Part shown: positions 19,728 to 31,100 of the stretch, in pieces
Layout of the letters: each line of letters begins with the position of its first letter
How positions within the stretch are numbered: position 1 is the first letter of the stretch
Assembly: GCA_024516035.1 (NCBI GenBank)
Contig: CM044958.1
Span: 47,631,295-47,695,294, forward strand
DNA length: 64,000 nucleotides
Source of the DNA: Bactericera cockerelli
Taxonomy: Eukaryota; Arthropoda; Insecta; Hemiptera; Triozidae
Direction of reading: 5' to 3'
Position numbers and translations under genes: made by a program
The notes under the pieces: generated by a model
Seen by the model: the letters and a program-made list of their open reading frames with translations, nothing else
Database searches by the model: none
Told to the model about the DNA's origin: nothing

Positions 19728-22700
19728 TTAATCCAACTCAAATTCTTTAAACTTTGCTGGTTTTTTAACTTCCCTTTTTGGTCTATTCTCTTTCTTTGCA
19801 GAAGGAGTTTTGCAATAAGTGTGGTCCTCTACCTGGGACCCTTTCAATGGGGTTGCAAACTCTTCTTCTTCTTCACTTGATATGCCTACCCTATGTGTGG
19901 GGTTCTGAACAATGGTTTTATCAACTATTGATGTGGATGCAAGTTCACTTTCCTCTCTTTCAGGGGAATTATTTAACTCTGTGGGGTTCTGAACAATGGT
20001 TTTATCAATTATTGATGTGGATGCAAGTTCACTTTCCTCTCTTTCAGGGAAATTATTTAACTCACTTTGCATTTTTAACGGCTGAGCAAATTGAGGATTA
20101 TTTTTATTAACTAGTCTCGATTCCCACAAGTCATCAAAATTGTCTCCAGAGTTCACACCCACAGCTCCAGGAATCATACAATGTCCCTGCTTGCCAGTTT
20201 TAAACTCTATGGACGTGTGTTTTAATACACTAGTATTCCTTCGCAAGATTTGTCCATTTTCAGTTTGAACATTGTATGACCTAGGATACTGGGTTTTACT
20301 AACAATTTTACCTCTGACCCATTTCTTTTTGTCATGAAGCAATATGTTTTCATTAGGAGTAAATTCAGATTCTATTCTGCTACTTTTATCATAGTGTTCT
20401 TTTACTTTGTTCTGTTTTACTTTGATTTTCTTTTTTGCCTGTTCTGTGAGTTGTTTGAAGTTTTCAACAGGACTTAATTTTTTGGGATTAATTAAGACTT
20501 TAGTTTTAATGAGTCTTCCCATTAGTAATTCACTGGGGGAGACACCAATAGAAGCAATAGGTGTAGCACGATATTCCATGAGGAGTTCTTGAAAATCTAA
20601 CTTAAAGCTGTCAGCTTTTCTAAGTAGATCTTTACAGATACCTACAGCTCTCTCACTTTGCCCATTAGAAGTGGGGTAGTGTGGACTGCTTGTCCGCCAC
20701 TGTATGTTAAAACTAGTTGCAAAACATTTAATTTCATATGAATTGAATGGTGAATTATCACTTACTATGATATCAGGTATACCAAAAGTAGCAAAAAGAG
20801 TTTTAAGTTTTATAATCACTTCATGACAGGATTTACTTTTAAGCTTGAGGCACTCAATCCATTTGCTAAAGCTGTCTACAATTACAAGGTAATCAATGTT
20901 TTTATAATTCATGATATCTAAACAAATTCTTTGGAATGGCCGATCAGGTATCTCATAAGGTAATAATGGCTCTTTAATTTTAGACGGTCTGTTTTCTTGA
21001 CACGTCAAACAATTTTTTATATAGGCTTCAATATCATTGTTCATGTTCACCCAGTAATATGTTTGTTGTGCTCTCAGTATTGTTTTAGAAATACCCAAAT
21101 GACCAGAGTGCAACATGAACAATGCTAGCTGTTTTAGCTTACTAGGAATCACAATTCTGTCCTGATAATAGATTATGCCATCATTACATATGAGTTCTTC
21201 TCTGAGTTTGAAAAAATGCCTGATCAATTCATTATCTTCTAGATAACATTTACTCTGAGGCCAACCTTCAACTAAGTATTTCATAACTTTGGCTAGACTT
21301 AGATTGTCTTCAGTCTCTTTCTTTATTAACTCATAGTTTAGAAGGTTGTCCACTTTGTAAATGTTATGTACAAAGTCAGTTATTTCTATTTCATTATCAT
21401 AAGACTCTTCAGGAAAATTTCGAGACAAATGATCTGCTATCAGCATGTCCTTACCAGGTAAGTATTTAACATCTAAGTCATATTTTAGAAGACTAAGTCT
21501 CATTCGGACTATTCTATCTGATACTATTTGACAAATATTTTTCTTGAATATTGACACTAATGGTAAATGGTCACTCTGCACAGTGATCCGTCTACCCCAT
21601 ATGTATTTATGGAATTTTCTTACAGCAAATTTGATCGCTAAGGTTTCCTTTTCTATTTGAGCATACTTTTTCTCTGTCTCTGTTAAACTCCGAGATGCAA
21701 AAGCAATAGGTTTACCGTCTTGAAGGAGACAACAACCCAATCCATTCTGACTGCTGTCTGTTTGAATGACAACATCTTTATTTAAATCAAAATTTTTCAG
21801 AACTGTGGAGCCAGCAATAGCTTCTTTGAGCTTGTCAAAAGCCAATTGCTGGTCAGCATTCCAGTGCCAAGCAACATCTTTTTTTAGTAACACCCGCAGG
21901 GGGGCTGTTATCTCAGACATGTTGGGAACAAATTCTCTTAGGTAGTTATACATCCCCAACATAGACTGCAATTCTTTTACTGACTTTGGTTCTTTTAGGT
22001 TTTCAATAGCCTTAACTCTATCCTTATCAATCTTACAGCCATCTTTATTGAAAATATGACCCAAGTATGCTATCTCACTTTGCATTAATTGCAATTTATT
22101 CTTGTTGAATTTGATATTAAGTTCTTTTGCACGTTTAAAAACCTTGGACAATGTTTCAACATGACTCTTTTGGTCATGACTAGCTATTAATATATCATCA
22201 AAATAAATGACTAAATCATCAATGCCACTGAAGCATTCTATGTTATACTTCATAAAAATTTCCGGGCTGCTGACAAGTCCAAAAGGAACACGGAGATATC
22301 TAAAATATCCCAATGGAGAGTTGAAAGTGCAAATGTCTTTAGACTCTTCGTGTAGGCTTATTTGATTGAACCCATCTTTCAAGTCTACTACTGAAAATAT
22401 TGTTTTTCCTATCAGCTTTGTCTTTATTTCTTCCAATGTTGGAATTAAATAGTACTCCCTTTTTATTGCCTTATTTAAATCTATGGGATCCAAGCACAAC
22501 CTTAGATCACCATTTGGTTTTTGTCTAACAACCAGATTACTACACCAGTTTTTAGGCTGTGTGACTGGTTCTATTATTTTATTTTTTACTAAATCATCTA
22601 ATTTTACTTTCAATTTATCCATTAGAGTGTATGCCACTCTTCGTGGGGCTTGACACGTAGGGGTTTGTGTCTTATCTAATATTATCTTATATTTTTGAGG

Positions 22701-24074
22701 AAATTCCCCAGTGCCTTCAAAAACCTCGGAATATTCATTCAAGAATTTATCCAAATTAAAAACATGGTCCAAGTTTTCCACCTTCTTTATTAAACCCAGA
22801 TCAACACAGGCCTCACGCCCTAATATAGGTATTATACCCTTACCATCTTTGACTATAGAGAATGTCAAGGTGTGACTCAATTCACTTTTCCTCATCTTGA
22901 TCTGTACGTTACCCAGGATTTGGATTTTGTGACCTCCATATGCTTCTACAGTGTTGACCTCCTTTGACGCTTTGGATCTCCAATCAGGGTGAATTCTCTC
23001 AGCAACAGATTCTGGTATTACGTTGATGTCCGCTCCTGTGTCAAGCTTGAACTCCACATCCACTCCTCCTATCTTGAAGCGTTGGACCCAAGCCCGAATT
23101 GAATCCACTGAGAGTGTGTTGACGTCTCCTGTCCATTCATCTGCTGCTGACGCCCTTGAACTTGATAACTCACACTGCTCGAGGCCATGTACTCGAGTCT
23201 GCTGACGCTTTTGAGGCTGCTGTTGACCATTGGACGTGTACCTTGGATACCTGCAGGAGATTGCAAAATGGTTTGGCTTAGAACAATTCAAACAAAGTTT
23301 ATTGAATGCGGGACATTGTCTAGGCAAGTGGTTGGTTCCACACTTACTACAGTTGAACTTTTGTGGTTGCACTGTCTGCACTGAACTCTTTGTGGTTCTT
23401 GTTTGTGCATGCCCATGTGCACCTTGCCAGGTTTGTCTCGTTCTCTTATTGGATTCATGAGCATTTACCTTGGCTTGCCAGGTATGTCTTGATCTCTTAT
23501 TGGACTCAAGAACATGTACCTCGGCTGTTGAATGGTTCTGTTCATTTCCTATAGACACCATTTGTTCAACTTTTAGTTTGGCATCCTCAGTAACCCTGCA
23601 ATAGTTTCTCATTTCTTTTAAAGTCATCTCAGGTGACCTCATTAGTCTTTCTTTAAGACTTTGATCCCACAACCCACATACTAGCCTTGCTTTCAAAACT
23701 TCTTCATATTTTTCACCTAGTTCACATTTCCTTCCCAACTGATCTAGTTCAAAATAGTACTCATTGAATGTCTGTCCCTCTTTTTGAACATGATTGAAAA
23801 AACAGTATTGATTAAAACATTTATTGTCTTTGGGTATTACTTCAGCTTGAATGTGATCATATATTTTATCCACTGTTAATGTTCCTGTCAGTTTATCCAC
23901 CAGATCATTTAAGGGTTCAGGAAGTGAGCACCTAAGGTGTGCTACTTTGATCTCCTGGCTTTTGTCACCAAGCTCATTTGCAGTAAGATACCACTGAAAC
24001 TGTTTCTTATGGTTGTTCAGCTCTTTTAATGTTTCAAACACTTTAGAGGTTTTAGGTAGTGATACTAGGGACAT
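19728..24074 (-). CDS. Gypsy Gag-Pol polyprotein (1448 aa)
   Basis: One ORF with Gag first (about 1-240), then two zinc knuckles (CSKCGTNHLPRQC and CLNCSKPNHFAISC, about 241-280). A retropepsin has the active site LDTGAD near 345. The reverse transcriptase spans about 440-690, with VVDLKDGF, the FGL segment and catalytic YFDD near 623. RNase H starts near 773 (TDSSQNG) and carries a later SDH-type Asp. Integrase has an HHCC finger near 990-1030 and a DDE core (LDIMNY ~1050, SDNSPFNS ~1103, SERAV ~1141). SDNSPF replaces the usual SDNGPQF. The C-terminal tail (about 1338-1393) contains a 28-residue unit (ELNN-PEREESELASTS...) repeated twice in tandem from an 84-bp duplication. There is no Env-like ORF. 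Length and domain order are those of complete Ty3/Gypsy elements, and no disruption is visible. Confidence 0.96.
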   Translation of the reverse strand: MSLVSLPKTSKVFETLKELNNHKKQFQWYLTANELGDKSQEIKVAHLRCSLPEPLNDLVDKLTGTLTVDKIYDHIQAEVIPKDNKCFNQYCFFNHVQKEGQTFNEYYFELDQLGRKCELGEKYEEVLKARLVCGLWDQSLKERLMRSPEMTLKEMRNYCRVTEDAKLKVEQMVSIGNEQNHSTAEVHVLESNKRSRHTWQAKVNAHESNKRTRQTWQGAHGHAQTRTTKSSVQTVQPQKFNCSKCGTNHLPRQCPAFNKLCLNCSKPNHFAISCRYPRYTSNGQQQPQKRQQTRVHGLEQCELSSSRASAADEWTGDVNTLSVDSIRAWVQRFKIGGVDVEFKLDTGADINVIPESVAERIHPDWRSKASKEVNTVEAYGGHKIQILGNVQIKMRKSELSHTLTFSIVKDGKGIIPILGREACVDLGLIKKVENLDHVFNLDKFLNEYSEVFEGTGEFPQKYKIILDKTQTPTCQAPRRVAYTLMDKLKVKLDDLVKNKIIEPVTQPKNWCSNLVVRQKPNGDLRLCLDPIDLNKAIKREYYLIPTLEEIKTKLIGKTIFSVVDLKDGFNQISLHEESKDICTFNSPLGYFRYLRVPFGLVSSPEIFMKYNIECFSGIDDLVIYFDDILIASHDQKSHVETLSKVFKRAKELNIKFNKNKLQLMQSEIAYLGHIFNKDGCKIDKDRVKAIENLKEPKSVKELQSMLGMYNYLREFVPNMSEITAPLRVLLKKDVAWHWNADQQLAFDKLKEAIAGSTVLKNFDLNKDVVIQTDSSQNGLGCCLLQDGKPIAFASRSLTETEKKYAQIEKETLAIKFAVRKFHKYIWGRRITVQSDHLPLVSIFKKNICQIVSDRIVRMRLSLLKYDLDVKYLPGKDMLIADHLSRNFPEESYDNEIEITDFVHNIYKVDNLLNYELIKKETEDNLSLAKVMKYLVEGWPQSKCYLEDNELIRHFFKLREELICNDGIIYYQDRIVIPSKLKQLALFMLHSGHLGISKTILRAQQTYYWVNMNNDIEAYIKNCLTCQENRPSKIKEPLLPYEIPDRPFQRICLDIMNYKNIDYLVIVDSFSKWIECLKLKSKSCHEVIIKLKTLFATFGIPDIIVSDNSPFNSYEIKCFATSFNIQWRTSSPHYPTSNGQSERAVGICKDLLRKADSFKLDFQELLMEYRATPIASIGVSPSELLMGRLIKTKVLINPKKLSPVENFKQLTEQAKKKIKVKQNKVKEHYDKSSRIESEFTPNENILLHDKKKWVRGKIVSKTQYPRSYNVQTENGQILRRNTSVLKHTSIEFKTGKQGHCMIPGAVGVNSGDNFDDLWESRLVNKNNPQFAQPLKMQSELNNFPEREESELASTSIIDKTIVQNPTELNNSPEREESELASTSIVDKTIVQNPTHRVGISSEEEEEFATPLKGSQVEDHTYCKTPSAKKENRPKREVKKPAKFKEFELD
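19897..20064 (-). repeat. 84-bp tandem duplication in the Gag-Pol tail
   Basis: Two adjacent 84-bp units, nearly identical and in frame, extend the integrase C-terminal tail by 28 residues without breaking the ORF. Confidence 0.85.
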
Positions 24075-24212
24075 TTTGACTCAGTAATATTATAAGTGGT
24101 TACTTGACTAGATTGGGTTTTAGACTATTTTATTTCATTCTATTGCTAGGGTACTTATCTGAGGGCGTTTTTATCCATGATTATCTCGTCGATCCTGCAT
24201 TCCTTCACGAAT

Positions 24213-24230
24213 CCCGTTCTCGTCCAGCCA
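24213..24230 (-). other. Candidate primer-binding site of the intact Gypsy element
   Basis: TGGCTGGACGAGAACGGG on the element strand starts directly after the 5' LTR. The TGG start is standard for tRNA primers; the tRNA was not identified. Confidence 0.6.
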
Positions 24231-24457
24231 TGTCTTGTTTGTAGCCGAGTAGTTTGTTACTTTGTTGCACGCTTTTGATGGGGGTCCATAAGGAATGAGG
24301 TTTAAGAGAAAAAGACGGAACAACGTACTTTCTTGTACCACGACCAGATGCAGAGTGGCGTGTGTTTATATTTTATTCAGACACAGATTTTACAAGGAGG
24401 TATGATCTTAAGGCTACTAAGCTTAACTCTAGGAAGTGAAGCACCAATTATACAACA
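24231..24457 (-). repeat. 5' LTR of the intact Gypsy element
   Basis: 227 bp, identical by eye to 18942-19168, followed on the plus strand by the GGTAG target duplication. Confidence 0.96.
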
Positions 24458-24493
24458 GGTAGATGAAGAATTAGGAGAATTTTTTAAAATTGG

Positions 24494-24840
24494 TTATTGG
24501 TTGAAGAGGTGTAAGTTGAGTATACGAATGGAATCTTTGAGAACTTGAAGGTTGATTTCAGTGAGGGTTTTATTACTCATACCTAGTTCTGCTAGGGTAT
24601 TCCAGGTGAATGATGGAATTGTTCCACGCGCTCCAAAGAGAAGTCCAATTACTTTGAATTTTTGAGGGTCTATTTTGTATCTTCTTGCCAGGTCAGGGAT
24701 GCAGGGTTCGTATATTGCTCTTTTCTCAGAGTCAACTGTTTGTGCTTGCAAACTATTTTGTTCAAATCGAACTGTTGGGTCAAGTATCAGTACCCGTGTA
24801 TTATCCGAGTTCACTGCAACAATGTCACATCTTCTTGTTG
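24494..24840 (-). pseudogene. LINE C-terminal fragment (type I)
   Basis: Encodes CDIVAV, then VLILDPTVRFE, EKRAIYEPCIPDL and VIGLLFGARGTIPSFT. The same order of motifs occurs in the fragment at 48050-49025 (ADIVVLD, GLILDPTLRWE, VIGLWFGVRGT). D-I-V ... ILDPT-x-R-x-E is familiar from the C-terminal, possibly nuclease, region of a group of invertebrate RT proteins. It is 5'-truncated with no RT domain left. Confidence 0.6.
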
Positions 24841-25112
24841 AAGAATGTTAACTTTTGCTAACTTCTCATACGTAAGGATTTTTTTTAATTGAAATTTTAC
24901 AATTTTATTTTTGATAAGGACTGCAGATAGAAGATAAGCAGATAAGAGATAACAATGCAAAATTTTGGCTAGGCCAGTTTTGCACTCAGTGCATTTACAA
25001 ATTTGCATATCGTATTAGTGCTATACTTACTTTTAAATTTTAAAAACTCATTTCAAACCTTTTTAAGTTTTAAATCAATTTTTATTTCCCTTACTGCAAC
25101 TGAGTACCTACC

Positions 25113-28100
25113 ATGTACTTTTCAAATGAGACCCTTACTGAAGTGAACTCTCTTCCCTCTGATCAAAATGAACCAAGTCAAACAGAATCACACCTAAATC
25201 TTCAGCTGAACCTTGCTTTACAGGTATGCTTTGTTTGATTTCACATTAGTTACAATGATAAATTACTAAACTTACTCAATCAACAATATTTTAAGTCTGC
25301 CCAAATAGGACTAAAGAGTCTTTCTGTTGGACAACTTTTTGCTGTCAAATAGCTTATGGTGTTCATTAATTCTATCATTGAGTATGGCACTGAGGCTTAA
25401 CATCACCCTCAAATACTATGGTTATATCACCAAAATTGATTTCAAACTCCATTCTTTGCAGAACTATCCTTGTACACTTTTTTCTTGCCACCTGCCAAAA
25501 GTATGTACCTAACTGATATTGGTACATTATTGTGGACAAGTTTGGTTTTTGTCTGTGTTGATCTAAAATTCTTTTTCATTTTTTTTTTTTTGGGATTATA
25601 AAGCATAGTTTAGATATTACAATAATTTTCAGGAAAAAGAGGCTGCTACAGAAATGCTCAAGCTCAGTCAAATGACATTGAATAACTTAGAAGAAGTGTT
25701 GGATGAACAAAGAAAGTCCTGCTCTACAGATTATATTAAAACAGTAAGTATATTATATTTAATACTTTATTAGATTAAAAAAAAAAATATATATATATTA
25801 AACATATGTCCTAACTAAAAGGGAGGGTTACTGCCTATGACAATCTCTTTCACCCAACCCTTATATTGGTTCAGTTTAAGAAGAAATTGTATAACTGTGG
25901 GAGACACAAGAGAACTATAAGCAGCCAACCCTAACAAGCCTGGCTAGCTTGCAGTTTTTACCAAGGGTTCTGGCTTTTAAAAAAAGCCCAAGGTATCCTG
26001 ATAGTTGATAACACATTGAAATGTGTTTTTCAGGACAAGCCAAGTTTTTATGTTTGCTGGAAACTAACACTCCCCTCCAGCTGTAGTCAAGCTGGTTACA
26101 ACAACAACAAGAACAGAGAAAATAAAGAAAAAAATCTGGCAGGCTATATTATATGACTAATAATACCTACATATATTTATTATTTAAAGTAAAATCTACA
26201 TAATATTTTTTCTCTTTTTCAAAAAAAAAAAAAAAAAAAAAAACCAGGTAAAAGCAGATTATTCTGAAGCCATTCAGTTGTTAAACAACAAAGTAGAGAC
26301 TCTGATGAAACAAATAACCAGACTGCAGGAAGAGAATCATCAGTATAAAACATTGAACCGTGACTTGGAATCTGACTATCAGCTGTTGCGAGAGAGAAAT
26401 GGAGAGCTGGAACTAGAGGTGATTCGTCAAATCCAACAAGCTGAAGAGATGATTGTGAGAGATCAAACCCATGAGACAATGACATCTACATTATTATCTT
26501 TGGAAGCTGTTACTCGTGAGTACCTTATTTTTTTATTTTTTGTTTTGAATCTAACAGCCTTAAAGCATATTGGCCATAAAAGTTGGGCCCATAACAGTGT
26601 GGATCTATTTTGATAGACTTATATCTCTCACAAGGAAAGCTCTTTCATATCTACTGTAAAAAATATGACTTGTAATCCAGAGAGGCAATTGCTCAAGCAT
26701 TCTGAGTACTTTTCCCTCTGGATTACAAATGACAGAAATCTACTACTTGTTATTAAAGATTTCAGATATCAGAGATAAAAAAACTTTCAACTAGAATAAA
26801 AACTTTCCTTGTTTTTACAAGTTGGGAGTCTTTTTTTTTTTTTTTTTTTTTAAAAAAAAAAGATGAGTGTTTCACAGCCTTTTTTATTTTGTAGCCATGA
26901 AACAGGAGCTACTGTAGACGCTTGTGGTCTGTGTTGTAGCCTGCCCATCCCGTAGTATGGCTCCCCTCTGATGGGCAAGAAGTGACACAATACTTCCCAT
27001 TTAGGAAGGTATCCCTTACAAACAATTGTAACCAAATTAAGAATACAAATTTTTGTCGGCTCGGGGGATCGAACCCGGGACCTTCCGCATGGCAAGCAAG
27101 TGCTTAACCACTGAGCTCATCGTGCGATCAACATATTTGCAATTTTGCCTTAAAGATTCGCATTCAATCCAAATAATTGATGCTCAAGAATGGCTGAACA
27201 GAAAATACTTAATTTATAAACATCAAATGCTTTCAAATGAATTACTATTTAAATAGTTTTTTTTTCATTGAACAATTCCAACTCATGTGGGATACAAATC
27301 CTTGTGAACACAGTCCTTTTAAATGGTACCTATTTCAAGTTTACTCAATTACATACACTAAACATATCAATTTTTTATTACATTAAATTTCAGAAGAAAA
27401 ACAAGACCTTGTTGCAAAATTAAAGCAATCAGAGCTTGAAAAATTGTGTCTAAGAGAGAAATGTGCAGATGTAGAGACCACAGGAGATCAGATGGAGGAA
27501 GCTTTGAGGAGTAGTGAGACTAAATTGAGAGAGTACAAACAGAAGGAAGCACAACATTTGGAAGCAATCGAGGCGTATGTGAAGGATGTCAATGATATGA
27601 AGGGTAACAATAAAAATATTTATCTCTGTTAATTCAAGTAATTATCAGTGAGAATACATTTGGGTGGACATTATTTTCTCTGGAATCTGCAAACCTTGAA
27701 AGCCCATCAGTTTTAAGAAACATACAAGTAGCAATTGATCAAGGTAATCAATTTTATCAAAAGGGGAAAAACCATTTATGTAGGTACCTTGAATAAGTCA
27801 CAGTAAATTGTACTTGTTCAACAACATTTTTTTTCTCTATCTCTAGAACTCTAGAACTAGGTATCTCATGGTGTTTTCAATAGTATAGTTAAAACGTGAT
27901 TTGATGGTTTCTCTGGATTGACTGATACTAAAATTTTCTTGACCAAAACTTTATGCAACAAACTCTTCATTATTTTGATTAATTTTGTCTAAATGTTAAT
28001 GGGGGGTGTAAAATCACTCTTAGATTCGAAATACACCCTCAGTCTTTGTTATTGATAGGATGGATTGTATATTAACTAAATCCAGCAATGCTTTATTTGT

Positions 28101-31100
28101 TGAGGACACAGAGAACAGACTAGCCAACCCTTACAAGCCAGGCTAGCTTGCATTTTCCTAAGGGTTTAATGGCTTGTAAAGAAAAGTCCAAATCCTCATG
28201 ATGGTTGATCGCACTTAGAAATATGTGGTTGAGGACGAGCAAACTTTAAAATAAAGTTGGCTGGAGACCATCACTCACCCCTCCAGCTGTAGCCGAGCTG
28301 GCTACAACAACAACATGCTTTATTTGTCTTTTTCCATAGCCGAAATTCAAAATATGAAGCTGAAATTGCAAGAACAGAAAATGGAAAACAAGGAACGCCT
28401 GTTTGAAGTGCAGCAAGAAATGTCAGCAAAAATTGCAGAGTTGTCTCATGAAAAGTCTGCTCTTTTGAGTGAAAAAGCTTGTCTTCAAAATGAGGTAAAA
28501 TCTAAATTCAAAAAGTAAAATAAATTAATTTACAGGTTACGAGATGTAGGATGTCATTATAACCTCCCCTTTGACGCCAAGTAAGGATACAAAAGAGGGA
28601 AAGTTCGGTGGATCTCGGTTTACAAATCTATTCTATGCCATCTTACATCTCGTTACCTAGCTGTACTCTCCACGTTCTTCCAATAAGAAGCTTAACCAAC
28701 CTCAACAGCTTGATCTATAAGGCAGCGGACTTGTAATCAGGAGGTTGGTGGTTTAAGTCCCAAGTTGATCAAAAATGAACTAAAGTAGCCTTTAGTAATT
28801 CTGATATCACGTTTAAAACACCAGTATGTTAACTATTAACAAACTTATTTCTACCTTTTATTGTATTACAAAAGAAGTTTGCAGTTGTCTTTCGAGATGC
28901 AGTTTTTTTTGTTTTAAATAACCCGCAACCAATTGCTTTCTTCTTCAGATATCCAGACTGTCTCACTCGTTGGATCAGCTCACAGAACGCATGGCTCAGA
29001 TTCAAACCAGCACCGTAGACCGAGATCTGTACGAGAAACTGCAGCACAAACTGAGCGCTGTGAAGCAGGAGAAGTTATTCTACCAGAATGAATCAGCACA
29101 AGCCATGAGTGAGGTGGAGTGTTTGAACAACAAGTAAGTCTCTGAAGATAAATAAATTCCCCAAACTTAGTGCATTTTTATTTATTTTGTTTTATATGAG
29201 GAAAGCAAGAGACCTCAGCAAAGATGTTTATCTATGCTTTATCGATTTCGAGAAAGCATTTGACCGTGTATCACATGTAAAATTATTGCAAATATTAAAA
29301 AACACGAATTTGAATGGCAAAGATATTAGAATAATAGGTAACCTTTACTGGCAACAAAAAGGAAATGTCCGCATTGAAGGAAGAACATCCGAGCTAGTTG
29401 ATATTTGCCAAGGAGTAAGGCAAGGTTGTATTCTCTCTCCTCTCCTCTTCAATACATATTCAGAAGCACTCTTCAGTGAAGCCTTAGAGGGAGCAGAAGA
29501 AGAAGGAATTAATATAGGAGAACAAAAAATCACAAATCTTAGATACGCTGACGACACTGTTTTGATGGCAAGCACACCTCAGAAGCTTCAGAATTTAATT
29601 GAAAGGGTTACAAGATCATCCGAACACTTCAATATGAGACTAAATACAACAAAAACCAAGATCATGATAATCCAGAAATGTTGATGGGACACCACTTGAA
29701 CAAGTTACATCCTACAAATACCTAGGAACATACATCAACATGGATTGGGGACACAAACATGAAATTAAGATCAGAATTGAAATGGCAAGATCATCATTCA
29801 ACAAATTGCGACCCATACTTTGCAATCTACAACTAAATCTGGAAACGAGAATAAGAGTGCTTAAGTGTTATGTTTTCTCAGTTTTGCTTTATGGAGTTGA
29901 AGTGTGGACACTAACACAGGAAACCATGAACCGACTAGAAGCTTTTGAGATGTGGTGCTACCGCCGCATGCTGAGAATATCATGGATCTATCACGTCACC
30001 AATGAGAATGTGCTACAAAGAATGAGAAAGGAAACAGAAATCATCACAACAGTTAAAAGAAGAAAATTGGCATATTTTGGACATATTATGAGAAATGAAA
30101 AATACAAGATCTTACAAGACATTGTCAAATCCAATCTATCTGGAACTAGGACTCGAGGAAGACCAAGAACAACATGGATGAGCAACATGACCACATGGAC
30201 TGAACTAACACAAGAACAAATACTGAATAATACAACAAATAAAGAAAACTGGGCCAGAATAATAGCCAACGTCTTTTGAAGATATGGCACAATGAAGAAG
30301 AAGAAGAATGAGGAAAATACTATTCAACTTGTCTCTTAGAAAATAAGTGCACTTATATGTACCTACTTAGTTAAAAACTTTTTTATTTGCATACAAATGT
30401 TGAAATTCCTGAACTATCACCGTTTGATTGTTTGTCTTGAAACATCATCCACAAAATTCTAGGATTGTTTCTTATGAAGATAGTTTTTCTAGATTGGCGG
30501 GTCAGAGTGCCACCGCGCTCCTAAATCTCGCTACCGACATATTTTTAAATGCTACTAGCAAAAACCCGCCACTTTTTCACTATTGAGGTTTTTGTCCTTG
30601 GCGGGTGTCCCATTTGGAAATTTTAAAAATCTTTTATCACGCAACTAAATACCAACAGTAGACTTGGGACCTTCCGCATTGCAAACAAGTATCCTACCAC
30701 GGAGCTAATTGTCGCTCGAATTGTGACTGATTATTGTTATTATTAAATCAAGCTCGCCGGTAGGCGAGCGCTCGTCAAGTAGCGCCAGCCAACCGGCCTA
30801 TATTAACACGAAACAGAGTTTATATGTATTTTGTTTTATTGTTTTCGCCCACTTCCCGCTAACTTTTATCAATTTTGATGTCAAATTCGTAATGAGACGC
30901 AAAAATAGATTGTGTTTCACGAAAGCGCGAGGTTCCTACGTACAGTTAAAGTCGTTTTCTGGCCACGCGTAAAATCTTGAATTTCATGAAATTATTCATA
31001 CGGGTTTTTTTTTCAGACCAATTTTCTGTCAAGGGTACAGCAACATGTGCTTATCGTGGAAAGACGTGAGCTACGTTTTTGGATAGGGAATTTTTATTTC

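Larger units (their letters stand above)
18942..24457 (-). mobile_element. Intact Ty3/Gypsy LTR retrotransposon
   Basis: 5516 bp with 227-bp LTRs (18942-19168 and 24231-24457) that appear identical, TG...CA ends, and a 5-bp target duplication GGTAG (18937-18941, 24458-24462). A polypurine tract AAAGGGAAGGA lies against the 3' LTR (19169-19179), and a TGGCTGGACGAGAACGGG primer-site candidate lies against the 5' LTR (24213-24230). The single Gag-Pol ORF is open from end to end. All signs point to a young and possibly still mobile copy. It sits beside a LINE fragment at 24494. Confidence 0.96.

Noticed and set aside
19778..20110. Open frame antisense to the Gypsy integrase tail
   Set aside because: Caused by the 84-bp duplication on the other strand; no independent signals.
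26219..26485. 88-codon minus-strand ORF across coiled-coil exon 3
   Set aside because: Antisense shadow of exon 3 ending in the poly(A) run read as Phe repeats.
26850..27095. 81-codon minus-strand ORF (and 38430-38801 upstream part, 61070 region)
   Set aside because: The open stretch is SINE-C sequence; only the exon 9 portion of 38645-38801 is supported.
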